A stretch of 64,000 nucleotides of DNA from assembly GCA_047612485.1 (NCBI GenBank), contig JBLGAT010000005.1:5381-69380 (forward strand), written 5' to 3'. Positions within the stretch are counted from its first letter, which is position 1. Each line of letters opens with the position of its first letter. Positions 43,843-51,680 of this stretch are shown in pieces. The DNA comes from Sediminicola sp047612485. Lineage in GTDB: Bacteria; Bacteroidota; Bacteroidia; Flavobacteriales; Flavobacteriaceae. Under the pieces are notes generated by a model. That model saw nothing but the letters and a program-made list of their open reading frames with translations. It did not search any database and was not told the origin of the DNA. Both the position numbers and the translations under genes were made by a program.

Positions 43843-43900
43843 GATGTGTTTTTAGTAATGAGTGCTAACCAATCCCAAAAGAATTGGTTGGTGCAGCCTT

Positions 43901-45241
43901 CTATCTCTTTTTTCTTTTCGGTTTTTCTGTTTCGGTGGGCATAGGGCCTGTGTGCTGTCCCAAGTGATGCGCCAAAAGCTTATCAATAAGTTCCTCCTTT
44001 GTCAAATGATGGAAAACCGTATGTATTTTATTTTTAAAGTCCGGGGGAACCGTATGATTGGGTTTGGTCTTGAATATTTTTTTGGCCCATAATAGCGCAT
44101 TGTTCTCTTCAATACTTTGGGCATCTGCTTTTTTATAGGCCTTAAAAGAGATTCCCAAGACTTCTTCGAATTCCTTTAAATCCTCTTCTTCCTCTTTTTG
44201 AAGGATGGTCAGGGAAAGTCCTTCTGCCCCTGCCCTAGCGGTACGACCACTTCTATGGACATAGGTTTCAAAAACGTCCGGAAGATGGTAATTGACCACA
44301 AAGGAGATTTCTTTTACATCTATACCTCTTGCGGCCAAATCTGTGGCTACCAAAATACGGATGTGACCTTCTCTAAACTGACCCATTATGCGGTCCCGGA
44401 TAGGCTGTGATAAGCTTCCATGCAGTGCGCCAGAGGAGAACTTATTGATGGCCAGGTTTTTTGCAAGCTTGTTTACTGCGGCCTTGGTCTTACAAAATAT
44501 GATACCCCTTTCCGCTTCTTTAGTGTTTAGAAAGTGCATGAGCACATCTAATTTTTCAATGGGTTCCACAATCATGAACCTATGGTCTATTCCTTGATGT
44601 CCCACTGTTTCCATATCGGAACTTACCTGCACCACATGTTTGGACATATAGTTCTGAATGAGTTGTTTTATGGTCCCGGGCATAGTAGCGGTAAACAAAA
44701 ATGTCCTTCTTTTTTTAGGTAGTTCCGCAACTATTTCGTCCAAGCCTTCTTTTAGGGATGTGACCATTTCATCAGCCTCATCAAGGACCAAATAGTTTGC
44801 CTTGGAAATGTCGATTGCCTTGCGTTTGATAAGATCAATCAATCTTCCAGGGGTGGCCACCACAATATGGGTGTCCTTGGTCAATCGTTCTATTTGTGGT
44901 TTTATGGGGATACCCCCGCATACGGACGCCATGGAAACCGCGGGTAGATGGGTGGCAAATGAAACCAAGTTGTTGTATATCTGCTGGCCCAATTCCCTCG
45001 TTGGCGCAATAATCACAGCTTGTATACTGGAATTTTCCACATCGATCAATTGTATTAACGGTACCCCAAAAGCAGCTGTTTTACCTGTTCCTGTTTTTGC
45101 CAAACCAACAAAATCGTCTTTTTGTTGTAACAAAACAGGGATAGTTTTTTGTTGGATATCTGTGGGGGAGGTTATTTGAAGTTCGGCCAGACTTTTTTGA
45201 AGTTGGCTATTGATTCCTAAATCGGTAAACTGTTTTGACAT
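43901..45241 (-). CDS. DEAD-box RNA helicase (RhlE-like)
   Basis: This helicase of about 446 residues starts at the ATG at 45241 (MSKQFTDLGINSQLQKSLAE). A longer frame to 45289 exists but would cross a TAnnTTTG box. Motifs are AKTGTGKTAAF, PTRELGQQ, VVATPGRLID, VLDEADEMV, LFTATMPG, LVATDLAARGIDV and HRSGRTARAG. The C-terminal tail is basic (KPKRKKR), as in RhlE-type proteins that act on rRNA, structured mRNA or in cold adaptation. Its own promoter box lies 16 bases upstream of the ATG. It is followed at 42532 by a second, DbpA-like helicase. Confidence 0.92.
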   Translation of the reverse strand: MSKQFTDLGINSQLQKSLAELQITSPTDIQQKTIPVLLQQKDDFVGLAKTGTGKTAAFGVPLIQLIDVENSSIQAVIIAPTRELGQQIYNNLVSFATHLPAVSMASVCGGIPIKPQIERLTKDTHIVVATPGRLIDLIKRKAIDISKANYLVLDEADEMVTSLKEGLDEIVAELPKKRRTFLFTATMPGTIKQLIQNYMSKHVVQVSSDMETVGHQGIDHRFMIVEPIEKLDVLMHFLNTKEAERGIIFCKTKAAVNKLAKNLAINKFSSGALHGSLSQPIRDRIMGQFREGHIRILVATDLAARGIDVKEISFVVNYHLPDVFETYVHRSGRTARAGAEGLSLTILQKEEEEDLKEFEEVLGISFKAYKKADAQSIEENNALLWAKKIFKTKPNHTVPPDFKNKIHTVFHHLTKEELIDKLLAHHLGQHTGPMPTETEKPKRKKR

Positions 45242-45256
45242 CAATTTTAATTTTTG

Positions 45257-45264
45257 CAAAGATA
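45257..45264 (-). promoter_or_regulatory. Bacteroidota -7 promoter box (TATCTTTG)
   Basis: An exact TAnnTTTG match on the minus strand lies 15 bases before the helicase ATG at 45241, followed by CAAAAATTAAAAT. The same layout is found before the helicase at 61501-62850 (62867-62874). It implies a very short leader and supports the internal ATG as start. Confidence 0.6.
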
Positions 45265-45362
45265 GGCACTCTAAGGTTGTAGAAGTCATAGAATCTATAA
45301 TAGAATCAAATGGAGCTCTTTAAGTCATTCCAATTATGGGGAAGAATCGTTTGCTTGCAAAA

Positions 45363-45395
45363 AACCTCGATTACCAATTGGATAACCGAGGTTAA
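45363..45395 (-). terminator. Terminator hairpin after CHRD-cupredoxin gene
   Basis: The arms AACCTCGATTA and TAACCGAGGTT form an 11-bp stem with one mismatch and an 8-base CCAATTGG-type centre. It lies 23 bases beyond the stop of the gene at 45418 and is followed on the minus strand by a T-rich run. Confidence 0.65.
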
Positions 45396-45417
45396 AATAT
45401 GAAATTTAATTTAAAAC

Positions 45418-46236
45418 CTAATCGGTGATTGTGATGACCCCTGTCATTAGGGAATGGAATTCACAGTTGTAATATAGTCTATTTGGAGCGTCAGTAGGGA
45501 CGGTAAAAGTAACCGTCCCGTTTATAGCCCCATTATTTGTAACCCCCAAGCTGTAGGCGTTGGCCGTTCCAGTTCCTTTCACGTCTTTTATATAAAATGG
45601 ATGTCCCGGGGTATTGATAGTAAAAGTGTATGTTTCTCCTCTTTTTAAGGTAAGCGCCGGATTATTTACATCTGAAAGCCCTTGTCCATTAAAGACATAA
45701 GCCGTGGCTCCTTGGTTGGTGATCTTATAATTTTTAGCAGAGGTTTCAATATTTCCATTGGCTCCAATATTGCCTTGTGCTACAAGTGTTCCTAGTTCAT
45801 CTGCACTTAAGTGAACATTAATATAACCATCGAAATTTAATAATTGATCGTAGGTAATTGTTGAATTATCATCTAGTGTTGTAACCGTTATACTGCTTTT
45901 TCCTGTACTCCCATCTACCGTGCCTATGGTTAAGGCAATATCTCCACCTTCTGCTGCGGTATTAAAATGGATATGCGCCGGGTGCATTCCCCCAGCTGGG
46001 GTATTTTGTAATTCCAATTCAATGGTTATGGAATTGTCCGTGTTTTCAATAAACTTTGCAGTTCCGGATATGTCAGGGTTGGCGACAGAGCCTAATGCAT
46101 ACGTTTTTGATACTCCAGTAGACATTGGTCCGTCTGGTTCTGGATTAACCATGGAATTGTCATCATTGCTGCATCCTACAGTCATCAAAAGAATGGCAGC
46201 AAGCACTACTTTTGTAAATGTTTTAAATATTTTCAT
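45418..46236 (-). CDS. CHRD domain plus cupredoxin-like lipoprotein
   Basis: This 272-residue lipoprotein has the signal AILLMTVGCSNDD. Residues about 40-165 are a CHRD domain (ISGTAKFIENTDNSITIELE, then GGMHPAHIHF). Residues about 168-272 are a plastocyanin-like sandwich with a type-1 copper ligand set: His in NTPGHPFYIK, then Cys, His and Met in YYNCEFHSLMTG. The protein therefore joins a CHRD domain, whose HPAHIH could bind metal, to a probable electron-carrying copper domain on the cell surface or periplasm. Function is unknown. It is a single gene with its own terminator. Confidence 0.85.
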   Translation of the reverse strand: MKIFKTFTKVVLAAILLMTVGCSNDDNSMVNPEPDGPMSTGVSKTYALGSVANPDISGTAKFIENTDNSITIELELQNTPAGGMHPAHIHFNTAAEGGDIALTIGTVDGSTGKSSITVTTLDDNSTITYDQLLNFDGYINVHLSADELGTLVAQGNIGANGNIETSAKNYKITNQGATAYVFNGQGLSDVNNPALTLKRGETYTFTINTPGHPFYIKDVKGTGTANAYSLGVTNNGAINGTVTFTVPTDAPNRLYYNCEFHSLMTGVITITD

Positions 46237-46416
46237 AACATTTTTTGTTTAACAAATATTAGTAAAGTTTCAACAAAACTAAATTAGATATTTTTCTCTC
46301 AAACGTTTGAGATTCTTTCTTAAAAGTTTGTTAATCTGTTGAAAAGTTGTTGATTGGATGTCAGAATTTATCCACTACATAACTATAAACTCTTATTAAA
46401 CCAAATAATAGGAATA

Positions 46417-46446
46417 AAAAAACCACCTAAATTTAGGTGGTTTTTT
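46417..46446 (-). terminator. Perfect palindromic terminator after FKBP gene
   Basis: A 30-base perfect palindrome centred on AAATTT (AAAAAACCACCTAAA and its complement) gives a CCACCT/AGGTGG stem with A/T runs. It lies 43 bases downstream of the FKBP stop and may work in both directions. Confidence 0.8.
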
Positions 46447-46489
46447 CTATGTTATGCCCAACTCTTAATTGGGAGTATTGTATCCTTTT

Positions 46490-46921
46490 TTAAGATGCGA
46501 TTCCTACAAGAACCAAATCAAAAGTAAGGTCTTGTCCAGCCAATGGATGATTGGCATCTATGATGATATGGTCATCTTCAACCTCTGCAACTCGCAATTG
46601 ATTTTCTGATCCATCAGGATTTTTCGCCATCAAGCCCATTCCTACTTCAGGTTTAATATCTTCAGGTAAATCTGCTTTACTTACTTTATGGAACATTTCT
46701 TTATTGATCTCCCCATAAGCCTCTTCCATAGGGATGGTAACAGTTTTCTTTTCATTTGGCTCCATATCGATCAATCCTTTTTCAAAACCAGGAATAAGGC
46801 TCCCTTTTCCTAAGGTAACCTTAATAGGCTCTTTTTCCAAAGAACTATCAAATATTTCACCGTTGCTTAATTTTCCAGTGTAATGTACTTCTACTGTGTC
46901 ATTCTCTTTTACTCTACTCAT
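46490..46921 (-). CDS. FKBP-type (SlyD-like) peptidyl-prolyl isomerase
   Basis: This cytoplasmic FKBP of about 143 residues has the SlyD layout: VEVHYTGKLSNGEIFDSSLE, TLGKGSLIPGFEKGLIDMEP, an IF-domain insert (about 70-115, EEAYGEINKEMFHKVSKADL) and the closing NHPLAGQDLTFDLVLVGI. It lacks the histidine-rich metal-binding tail of E. coli SlyD. The ATG at 46921 (MSRVKENDTV) is chosen over one at 46945 because it matches the family start. A TAAGTTTG promoter box is 40 bases upstream. It folds proline-containing proteins or acts as a chaperone. Confidence 0.92.
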   Translation of the reverse strand: MSRVKENDTVEVHYTGKLSNGEIFDSSLEKEPIKVTLGKGSLIPGFEKGLIDMEPNEKKTVTIPMEEAYGEINKEMFHKVSKADLPEDIKPEVGMGLMAKNPDGSENQLRVAEVEDDHIIIDANHPLAGQDLTFDLVLVGIAS

Positions 46922-46960
46922 AAATCTATTGTCTCTAGTTTTCAATCATTTAGAACAGTG

Positions 46961-46968
46961 CAAACTTA
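46961..46968 (-). promoter_or_regulatory. Bacteroidota -7 promoter box (TAAGTTTG)
   Basis: An exact TAnnTTTG match on the minus strand lies about 40 bases upstream of the FKBP ATG at 46921. No matching -33 TTTG is clear. Confidence 0.5.
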
Positions 46969-47049
46969 TAGGTTCTTTATTGCCTAGACGAATTATAGCT
47001 TGTAAATCCCCAGTATTTTAGAAAACCTTAACAATAATGTGCCAATCCT

Positions 47050-47084
47050 ATACAAAAGGGGAGCACAATGCTCCCCTTTTGTAT
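47050..47084 (-). terminator. Long perfect hairpin after BLUF gene
   Basis: The arms ATACAAAAGGGGAGCA and TGCTCCCCTTTTGTAT form a perfect 16-bp stem with a 3-base loop. It lies about 180 bases downstream of the BLUF gene on the same strand and upstream of the FKBP promoter, so it should insulate the two. Confidence 0.75.
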
Positions 47085-47261
47085 ACTTGGTCATTTTCCT
47101 TATTAGCTACTTCTATCATTTTTCAAAAATCTTAGCCAATTCATATTTGAATACGCGATTGGCATTGATTGTGACCCTTTTGGGCATAGTTTTTAATTTG
47201 GGTCAGCTGAACCTCTTTTTGCTTAAAGACGGCATTTGTCAACTTTGAAGTTTCATTGGAC

Positions 47262-47708
47262 CTATTGCAACAATTTTAATGATCTGTTGTAGTCTAAAAG
47301 GCCTTTAGTTGTTTTCCAAAATTTATTGGAAGTTGGATTGGGTTCATTTATAAGGGCTTCCTTTCCTATAAATGAATCCACCAATAATTCTATGTACTGT
47401 AGCTGGTCATTTTCCTCATGGACATTTTTAAAGGCCATGCTCCAATTATTAAATTCCCGTTTTTCTATTTGTCCATGCGATAATAATTGCACTTTAGTAT
47501 GCCGTTTGTCCAATGAAATCTTGTCAAATAGTTTTAATACCTTTATCTGGTTCCCTTCTAAATATTGGATGAATTCTCCTTCATAATAAAGAAGACATCC
47601 TGAAATATTATTGGCACTATTAAATAGCCGTGCCTTTTCCAACAGTACTTCAATTTGTGTAAGACTAAGATTGGAAATGGCTTTAGATTTATACACGAGA
47701 CAAAACAT
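47262..47708 (-). CDS. BLUF-domain blue-light photoreceptor
   Basis: This 148-residue protein consists of one BLUF domain with a short tail. The flavin-site residues match the AppA spacing: Tyr6 (LVYKSK), Asn30 (RLFNSA), Gln48 (FIQYLEG), Trp89 and Met91 (NNWSMAF). These correspond to AppA Tyr21, Asn45, Gln63, Trp104 and Met106. The fold core ISGCLLYYEGEFIQYLEG is typical. It should bind FAD and sense blue light. There is no output domain, so it must act by contacting a partner protein. Neighbours (FKBP, OsmC cluster) give no direct hint of that partner, although two adenylate cyclases exist in this window. Confidence 0.93.
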   Translation of the reverse strand: MFCLVYKSKAISNLSLTQIEVLLEKARLFNSANNISGCLLYYEGEFIQYLEGNQIKVLKLFDKISLDKRHTKVQLLSHGQIEKREFNNWSMAFKNVHEENDQLQYIELLVDSFIGKEALINEPNPTSNKFWKTTKGLLDYNRSLKLLQ

Positions 47709-48253
47709 AGTTGATTTATTTTAGACTGTTTTCTTATGTATAAATATACTTTTTATTACTATTGGATAAAGTGCGATCCTAAAATAGTTGTCATATATAA
47801 ATGTTGATAATTAGACCTTTAAATAAATTTTAAACTATGGCTACAGTATTCTATTTAAGTGTCAAGCCAGATCTTGGCACATTATTTTTAACCGCATCCA
47901 AAGTCATGAAATAGATATAGATAGCCCCTGCCTACTTATCGGTAGGTTGGGTGTCTACATTATTTCACCTTTTTATTAATTGTTTTATTCCCGCCTGATA
48001 AGTTTCCCGAACTATTTTTCGCAATTAAGAAGTCATTGGAATTAAGATCCAGCTGAGGGAGATAAATTACAATCTATATAGATTACTAAATACTTGTCAT
48101 AATAAGAATAGTGAGCAGAGGTTCCCCCAATATTTTTATAATAATATGGTTGTTAGTTGTTTACGATAGTTTAGTGGAGAAATTCATACACTGTATGAAA
48201 TGTTTTGGCACCTAGGAGTACAATTTGTTGGACCATATTATTGAGTTATTAAT
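47709..48253. other. Gene-free stretch between BLUF and OsmC genes
   Basis: About 545 bases hold no convincing gene. A 25-codon frame (47837-47914, MATVFYLSVKPDLGTLFLTA...) and a small CCTAC/GTAGG hairpin near 47930 are the only structured items. It probably contains the BLUF promoter. I found no exact TAnnTTTG box close to the BLUF start. Confidence 0.4.
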
Positions 48254-48299
48254 AAAGAAAAAAAAAGGGGGAAGCGCTTCCGCTTCCCTTTTTCTTTTT
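48254..48299 (-). terminator. Terminator hairpin after OsmC gene
   Basis: The arms AAAAAGGGGGAAGCG and CGCTTCCCTTTTT pair with one bulge around a CTTC loop, with A and T runs outside. It lies 17 bases beyond the OsmC stop and ends the five-gene redox cluster. Confidence 0.8.
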
Positions 48300-48316
48300 G
48301 AAATATGAAATATCCC

Positions 48317-48736
48317 TTATTTATTTAGGCTCACGTTCAATACGATGTCCGCTTTCATTAATTTTGAAATGGGACAAACTTCTTTTGCTTTTTCAGCTAC
48401 TTCATTAAACTTATCAGTTGTGATTCCAGGAACGGTACCTTTTAAATCCAAAGTTATTGTTGTCACACTACCGTCCTCAAAACTAACAGTAGCTTCCACA
48501 TCCAAAGTATCAGGTGTAAAACCAGCCTCTCCGAGCAGGAAACTCAATTGCATAGCAAAACAACCGGCATGAGCTGCACCCACCAATTCCTCTGGGTTGG
48601 TCCCTTTGCCATCTTCAAATCTGGTTTTAAATGAATATTGTGTTTTATCCAATACAGCACTAGCTGTAGTTAAACTTCCCTTTCCTTCTTTTCCACTGCC
48701 CAACCATTGGGCATTTGCTTTTCTATTGAATTTCAT
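48317..48736 (-). CDS. osmC: OsmC-family thiol peroxidase
   Basis: This 139-residue protein is of the OsmC type. The two redox cysteines are in GAAHAGCFAMQLSFLL (peroxidatic) and KEVCPISKLMKAD (resolving), and NPEELVGAAH is the active-site helix start. It reduces organic hydroperoxides using small thiols or lipoyl proteins, in the cytoplasm. It is the last gene of a five-gene minus-strand run (Crp/Fnr, ABM, DJ-1-type, OYE, OsmC) and is followed by a strong terminator. The context supports a role in peroxide or electrophile defence. Confidence 0.94.
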   Translation of the reverse strand: MKFNRKANAQWLGSGKEGKGSLTTASAVLDKTQYSFKTRFEDGKGTNPEELVGAAHAGCFAMQLSFLLGEAGFTPDTLDVEATVSFEDGSVTTITLDLKGTVPGITTDKFNEVAEKAKEVCPISKLMKADIVLNVSLNK

Positions 48737-48770
48737 CGATATAAATTTTAGAATTAAACATTAGCACGGC

Positions 48771-49883
48771 CTATGCTTCTTGGGCCTCCTCAATAGTATT
48801 GTAATCCAAATAACCTTCTGCGCCGCCGGTGTAAAATGTATCTTGGTCCCAATCTGCCAAGGAATGGTTTCTTTCGAAACGTTCCACTAGGTCTGGATTG
48901 GAAATATATGGTTTACCAAAAGCCACCAAATCCGCATCCCCTCGTTCAATAACAGCATTCCCCTTTTCTTGGTCAAAGCCATTATTGATCATTAAAGTTC
49001 CTTTGTATAAAGGTCGGTAATGTTTTGCAATTTCACTAACGGCATAAGGAAGATCTGAAACATCGGAAAACGGTTCTGACAAATGGATATAGGCCAGATT
49101 GTAATCGTTCAATTTATTGATTATATAATCGAATGTAGGGATGGTTTCTTCATCCATGGTAGATCCGAATGAACCGTGCAAGGATGGATTGAACCTTGCT
49201 CCTATTTTGTTCTCTGGAAGTTCCTGTTTAACAGCATCCAAAACCTCAAAAAAGAAACGGGCACGATTCTCTATAGAGCCACCGTATTCATCTGTCCTTT
49301 GATTAGAAGTAGCATTAAAAAATTGATGAAACAAGTACCCGTTTGAGGAATGGATTTCTACTCCATCGAATCCGGCTTTTACCGCATTGGCAGCTGCTTT
49401 TCTAAAATCCTCAACCGTTGTTTTTATATCCTCGATGGTCATTGCCCTAGGGGTAACCGTGTCTTTAAAACCTTCGGGTGTAAATGATTTTTCGTTCGGA
49501 TTAATGGCCGATGGCGCCAAAGGTAGTCTGCCTCCGTGAAAATCTGGATGCGACATACGGCCCACGTGCCATAATTGTATATATATGGTTCCACCCTTAT
49601 CGTGAACTGCCTTGGTCACTTTTTTCCAACCTTCCACATGTGCCTCGGTATAAATCCCAGGGGTGTTTATATATCCAACGGCATCTTCGGAGACTTGTGA
49701 TCCCTCTGTAATGATCAAACCAGCGGAAGCCCTTTCAGCGTAATAAGGGGCGTGTAACTCTGCAGTGGGCTTATTCTCATCATTCATGGCTCTTCCCCTT
49801 GTCATTGGAGCCATTACAATTCTGTTTTTTAATTCTATTCCGTTTTTACTGTACGGTTGTAATAAAGCTTGTTTCTTATTCAT
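48771..49883 (-). CDS. Old yellow enzyme (alkene reductase)
   Basis: This 370-residue FMN TIM-barrel of the NemA/OYE group has the following motifs: LKNRIVMAPMTRGRA, QLWHVGRMSH, the substrate-binding pair GVEIHSSNGYLFHQF, SIENRARFFFEVLD, IGARFNPSLHGSFG and the FMN-phosphate region LVAFGKPYISNPDLVERF. The usual catalytic HxxN (His-Ser-Ser-Asn here) is present, with Tyr downstream. It reduces electrophilic alkenes, nitro compounds or quinone-like toxins with NADPH. The gap to the DJ-1-type gene upstream is 3 bases, so the two are one transcript. It fits an electrophile-response cluster. Confidence 0.94.
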   Translation of the reverse strand: MNKKQALLQPYSKNGIELKNRIVMAPMTRGRAMNDENKPTAELHAPYYAERASAGLIITEGSQVSEDAVGYINTPGIYTEAHVEGWKKVTKAVHDKGGTIYIQLWHVGRMSHPDFHGGRLPLAPSAINPNEKSFTPEGFKDTVTPRAMTIEDIKTTVEDFRKAAANAVKAGFDGVEIHSSNGYLFHQFFNATSNQRTDEYGGSIENRARFFFEVLDAVKQELPENKIGARFNPSLHGSFGSTMDEETIPTFDYIINKLNDYNLAYIHLSEPFSDVSDLPYAVSEIAKHYRPLYKGTLMINNGFDQEKGNAVIERGDADLVAFGKPYISNPDLVERFERNHSLADWDQDTFYTGGAEGYLDYNTIEEAQEA

Positions 49884-49886
49884 TTA

Positions 49887-50567
49887 TTATTGCAATTTTT
49901 TAATTAATAATTCGGCCACTTTTTCTGAAGAGGCCGGGTTTTGTCCTGTAATCAATAAGCCATCTTCTAGGGCATATGGCTGCCAATCTCCTAATTTTGA
50001 ATAGTTACCCCCATTTTCTTTCAACATATCCTCTAAAAGAAAAGGAACAACGTCGGTTAATTTCACTGCTTCCTCTTCTCCATTGGTAAAGCCCGTAACA
50101 TTTTTGCCATTGACAAGAGGCTTACCTTCAGCATCTTTAATATTTTTTAAAATAGCGGGAGCGTGACATACAAAAGCCACTGGTTTTTTATGATTGTAAA
50201 AAGATTCTATTAAATCGTTTGAAATTTTATTTTCTACCAAATCCCATAACAGTCCATGACCACCTGGATAGAAAACGGCATCAAAATCTTTCTGATCTAT
50301 GGTATCCAACTTTAATGTATTTGCCAGTTTTTTCTTGGTCGCTTCGTCCTTGTCAAATCGTTTTGTTGCTTCGGTTGCAGCATCTTCAGTATCACTGTTT
50401 GGATCTATGGGAGGCTGCCCTCCTTCTGGCGATGCCAAGGTTACATTAAAGCCCTTATCTGTTAATTTATAAAATGGGGCAGCAAATTCCTCTACCCAAA
50501 AACCTGTTTTATGGCCAGTTGATCCCATGGCGTCATTACTGGTAAGTACGAATAATATATTTTTCAT
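49887..50567 (-). CDS. DJ-1/PfpI family (Hsp31-like) glutamine amidotransferase-fold protein
   Basis: This 226-residue protein of the class 1 amidotransferase-like fold has the nucleophile cysteine in PVAFVCHAPAIL and the oxyanion motif YPGGHGLLWDL. It has the extra segment GFWVEEFAAPFYKLTDKGFN typical of Hsp31/HchA-type proteins. These act as glyoxalase III, protein deglycase or redox chaperones. It precedes the OYE gene by 3 bases and follows an ABM monooxygenase gene. Detoxification of methylglyoxal or reactive aldehydes is a fair guess from family and context. Confidence 0.9.
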   Translation of the reverse strand: MKNILFVLTSNDAMGSTGHKTGFWVEEFAAPFYKLTDKGFNVTLASPEGGQPPIDPNSDTEDAATEATKRFDKDEATKKKLANTLKLDTIDQKDFDAVFYPGGHGLLWDLVENKISNDLIESFYNHKKPVAFVCHAPAILKNIKDAEGKPLVNGKNVTGFTNGEEEAVKLTDVVPFLLEDMLKENGGNYSKLGDWQPYALEDGLLITGQNPASSEKVAELLIKKLQ

Positions 50568-50609
50568 CTGTGAATTAATTTTAAAGATTAATATTTATTG
50601 TAAGACAAT

Positions 50610-50903
50610 TCATTTTGAGGAGAGAATATTTATTTTTTCAATGACCGGCGGTTCTGCTAATAAGCGTTCAGCGTTGGCCATTAAAGCTTGCGCTATTTCT
50701 CCATTTAAATGAGCTTCCCGTCCTTCTTCTGTTTCAAAGGTGTCAAAAATACCAAAGGTGGTTTCATTGACTTGAAAACTGTACCACGTTATGGTCTTGT
50801 TTTCCTTTTTTGCCAGTTCAACTGCATTTTTTATAAAAGAAGCTACTTCTTTTGCTGTTTCTGGTTTGGCTATTAGGGTTGCTTTTAATCCCAAAGTTTT
50901 CAT
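50610..50903 (-). CDS. ABM (antibiotic biosynthesis monooxygenase)-domain protein
   Basis: This 97-residue protein has one dimeric alpha-beta barrel ABM domain: LKATLIAKPETAKEVASFIK, TITWYSFQVNETTFGIFDTF and REAHLNGEIAQALM. The pattern resembles YgiN/quinol monooxygenase proteins. Such proteins oxidise quinols or degrade small aromatic or heme-like compounds, but many lack a known substrate. It lies between the Crp/Fnr regulator and the DJ-1-type gene, 42 bases upstream of the latter, as part of the redox cluster. Confidence 0.9.
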   Translation of the reverse strand: MKTLGLKATLIAKPETAKEVASFIKNAVELAKKENKTITWYSFQVNETTFGIFDTFETEEGREAHLNGEIAQALMANAERLLAEPPVIEKINILSSK

Positions 50904-50972
50904 AGTGTCTTTTTTAGTTAGTCACAAAAATAGAAATTGAGACTCCCAATCTCCTTGACCTATGTTAAGAAA

Positions 50973-51554
50973 TTACTGGGATATTACTAATTGTCGTCTA
51001 ATTCTACTTAAACTTTCAGCGGATACCCCTAAATAATTTGCGATGTCATAATTAGCGACTCGCCGTTCTATATTTGGATACGTCTTGCAGAATTCCAGAT
51101 ATCGTTCTTTGGTGGCATTTTGTAGTGTGGATAAAATGCGGCCTCTCAAGGAAATAAAAGCACCAGTCACCAAGATTCTAAAATAGCGTTCAAATTTTGG
51201 TGTGGATTCAAATAACTCTTGGAGATCATCATATGTTATGGCCAATAAGGTAGAATCTTCTATGGCCTCAACATGCAATTTGGAAGGAACATGATTATAA
51301 AACGCATCAAAATCACCGATCCACCAGTTTTCAATGGCAAATTGAATAATGTGTTTGTCTCCATTCTCGTCTAAATAATATCCTTTTAAACAACCCTTGA
51401 CCACGAAATACTCATTTTTGATATAGGACCCAGGTTCAACAAGCCTTTTCCGTTTAGGAACTTCCACAACAGATAAGACCGATAAAAATGCCTCAAGTTC
51501 TTCCTTGGAAAGCGAAATGTATTTTTGGACATGGGCGATGATGGCATTATTCAT
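50973..51554 (-). CDS. Crp/Fnr-family transcriptional regulator
   Basis: This 193-residue regulator has a cyclic-nucleotide-binding-like N-domain (EPGSYIKNEYFVVKGCLKGY, IQFAIENWWIGDFDAFYN) and a C-terminal winged helix (VANYDIANYLGVSAESLSRI). No RxS cAMP cassette or Fe-S cysteine motif is visible, so the ligand is unknown. It is the first gene of the cluster containing ABM, DJ-1-type, OYE and OsmC genes, with 69 bases to the next gene, and probably controls them. It shares family and architecture with the regulator at 2530. Confidence 0.9.
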   Translation of the reverse strand: MNNAIIAHVQKYISLSKEELEAFLSVLSVVEVPKRKRLVEPGSYIKNEYFVVKGCLKGYYLDENGDKHIIQFAIENWWIGDFDAFYNHVPSKLHVEAIEDSTLLAITYDDLQELFESTPKFERYFRILVTGAFISLRGRILSTLQNATKERYLEFCKTYPNIERRVANYDIANYLGVSAESLSRIRRQLVISQ

Positions 51555-51680
51555 AAGGAGTCCTGATTACATCCGCTAAAAGTACCATTTTTGGAGACAA
51601 AAACCAACAAAGTGCAATGTTGGGCATGGTCAACTATGCACTTTGAATGGGAATTATTACTACGGATTGTTATGAATACA

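Noticed and set aside
46417..46446. Perfect palindrome as an operator
   Set aside because: Its place just after the FKBP stop and its flanking A/T runs fit a terminator better.
47837..47914. 25-codon ORF in the BLUF-OsmC gap
   Set aside because: No paralogue, no promoter box and no known motif; a frame this short is expected by chance in 545 bases.
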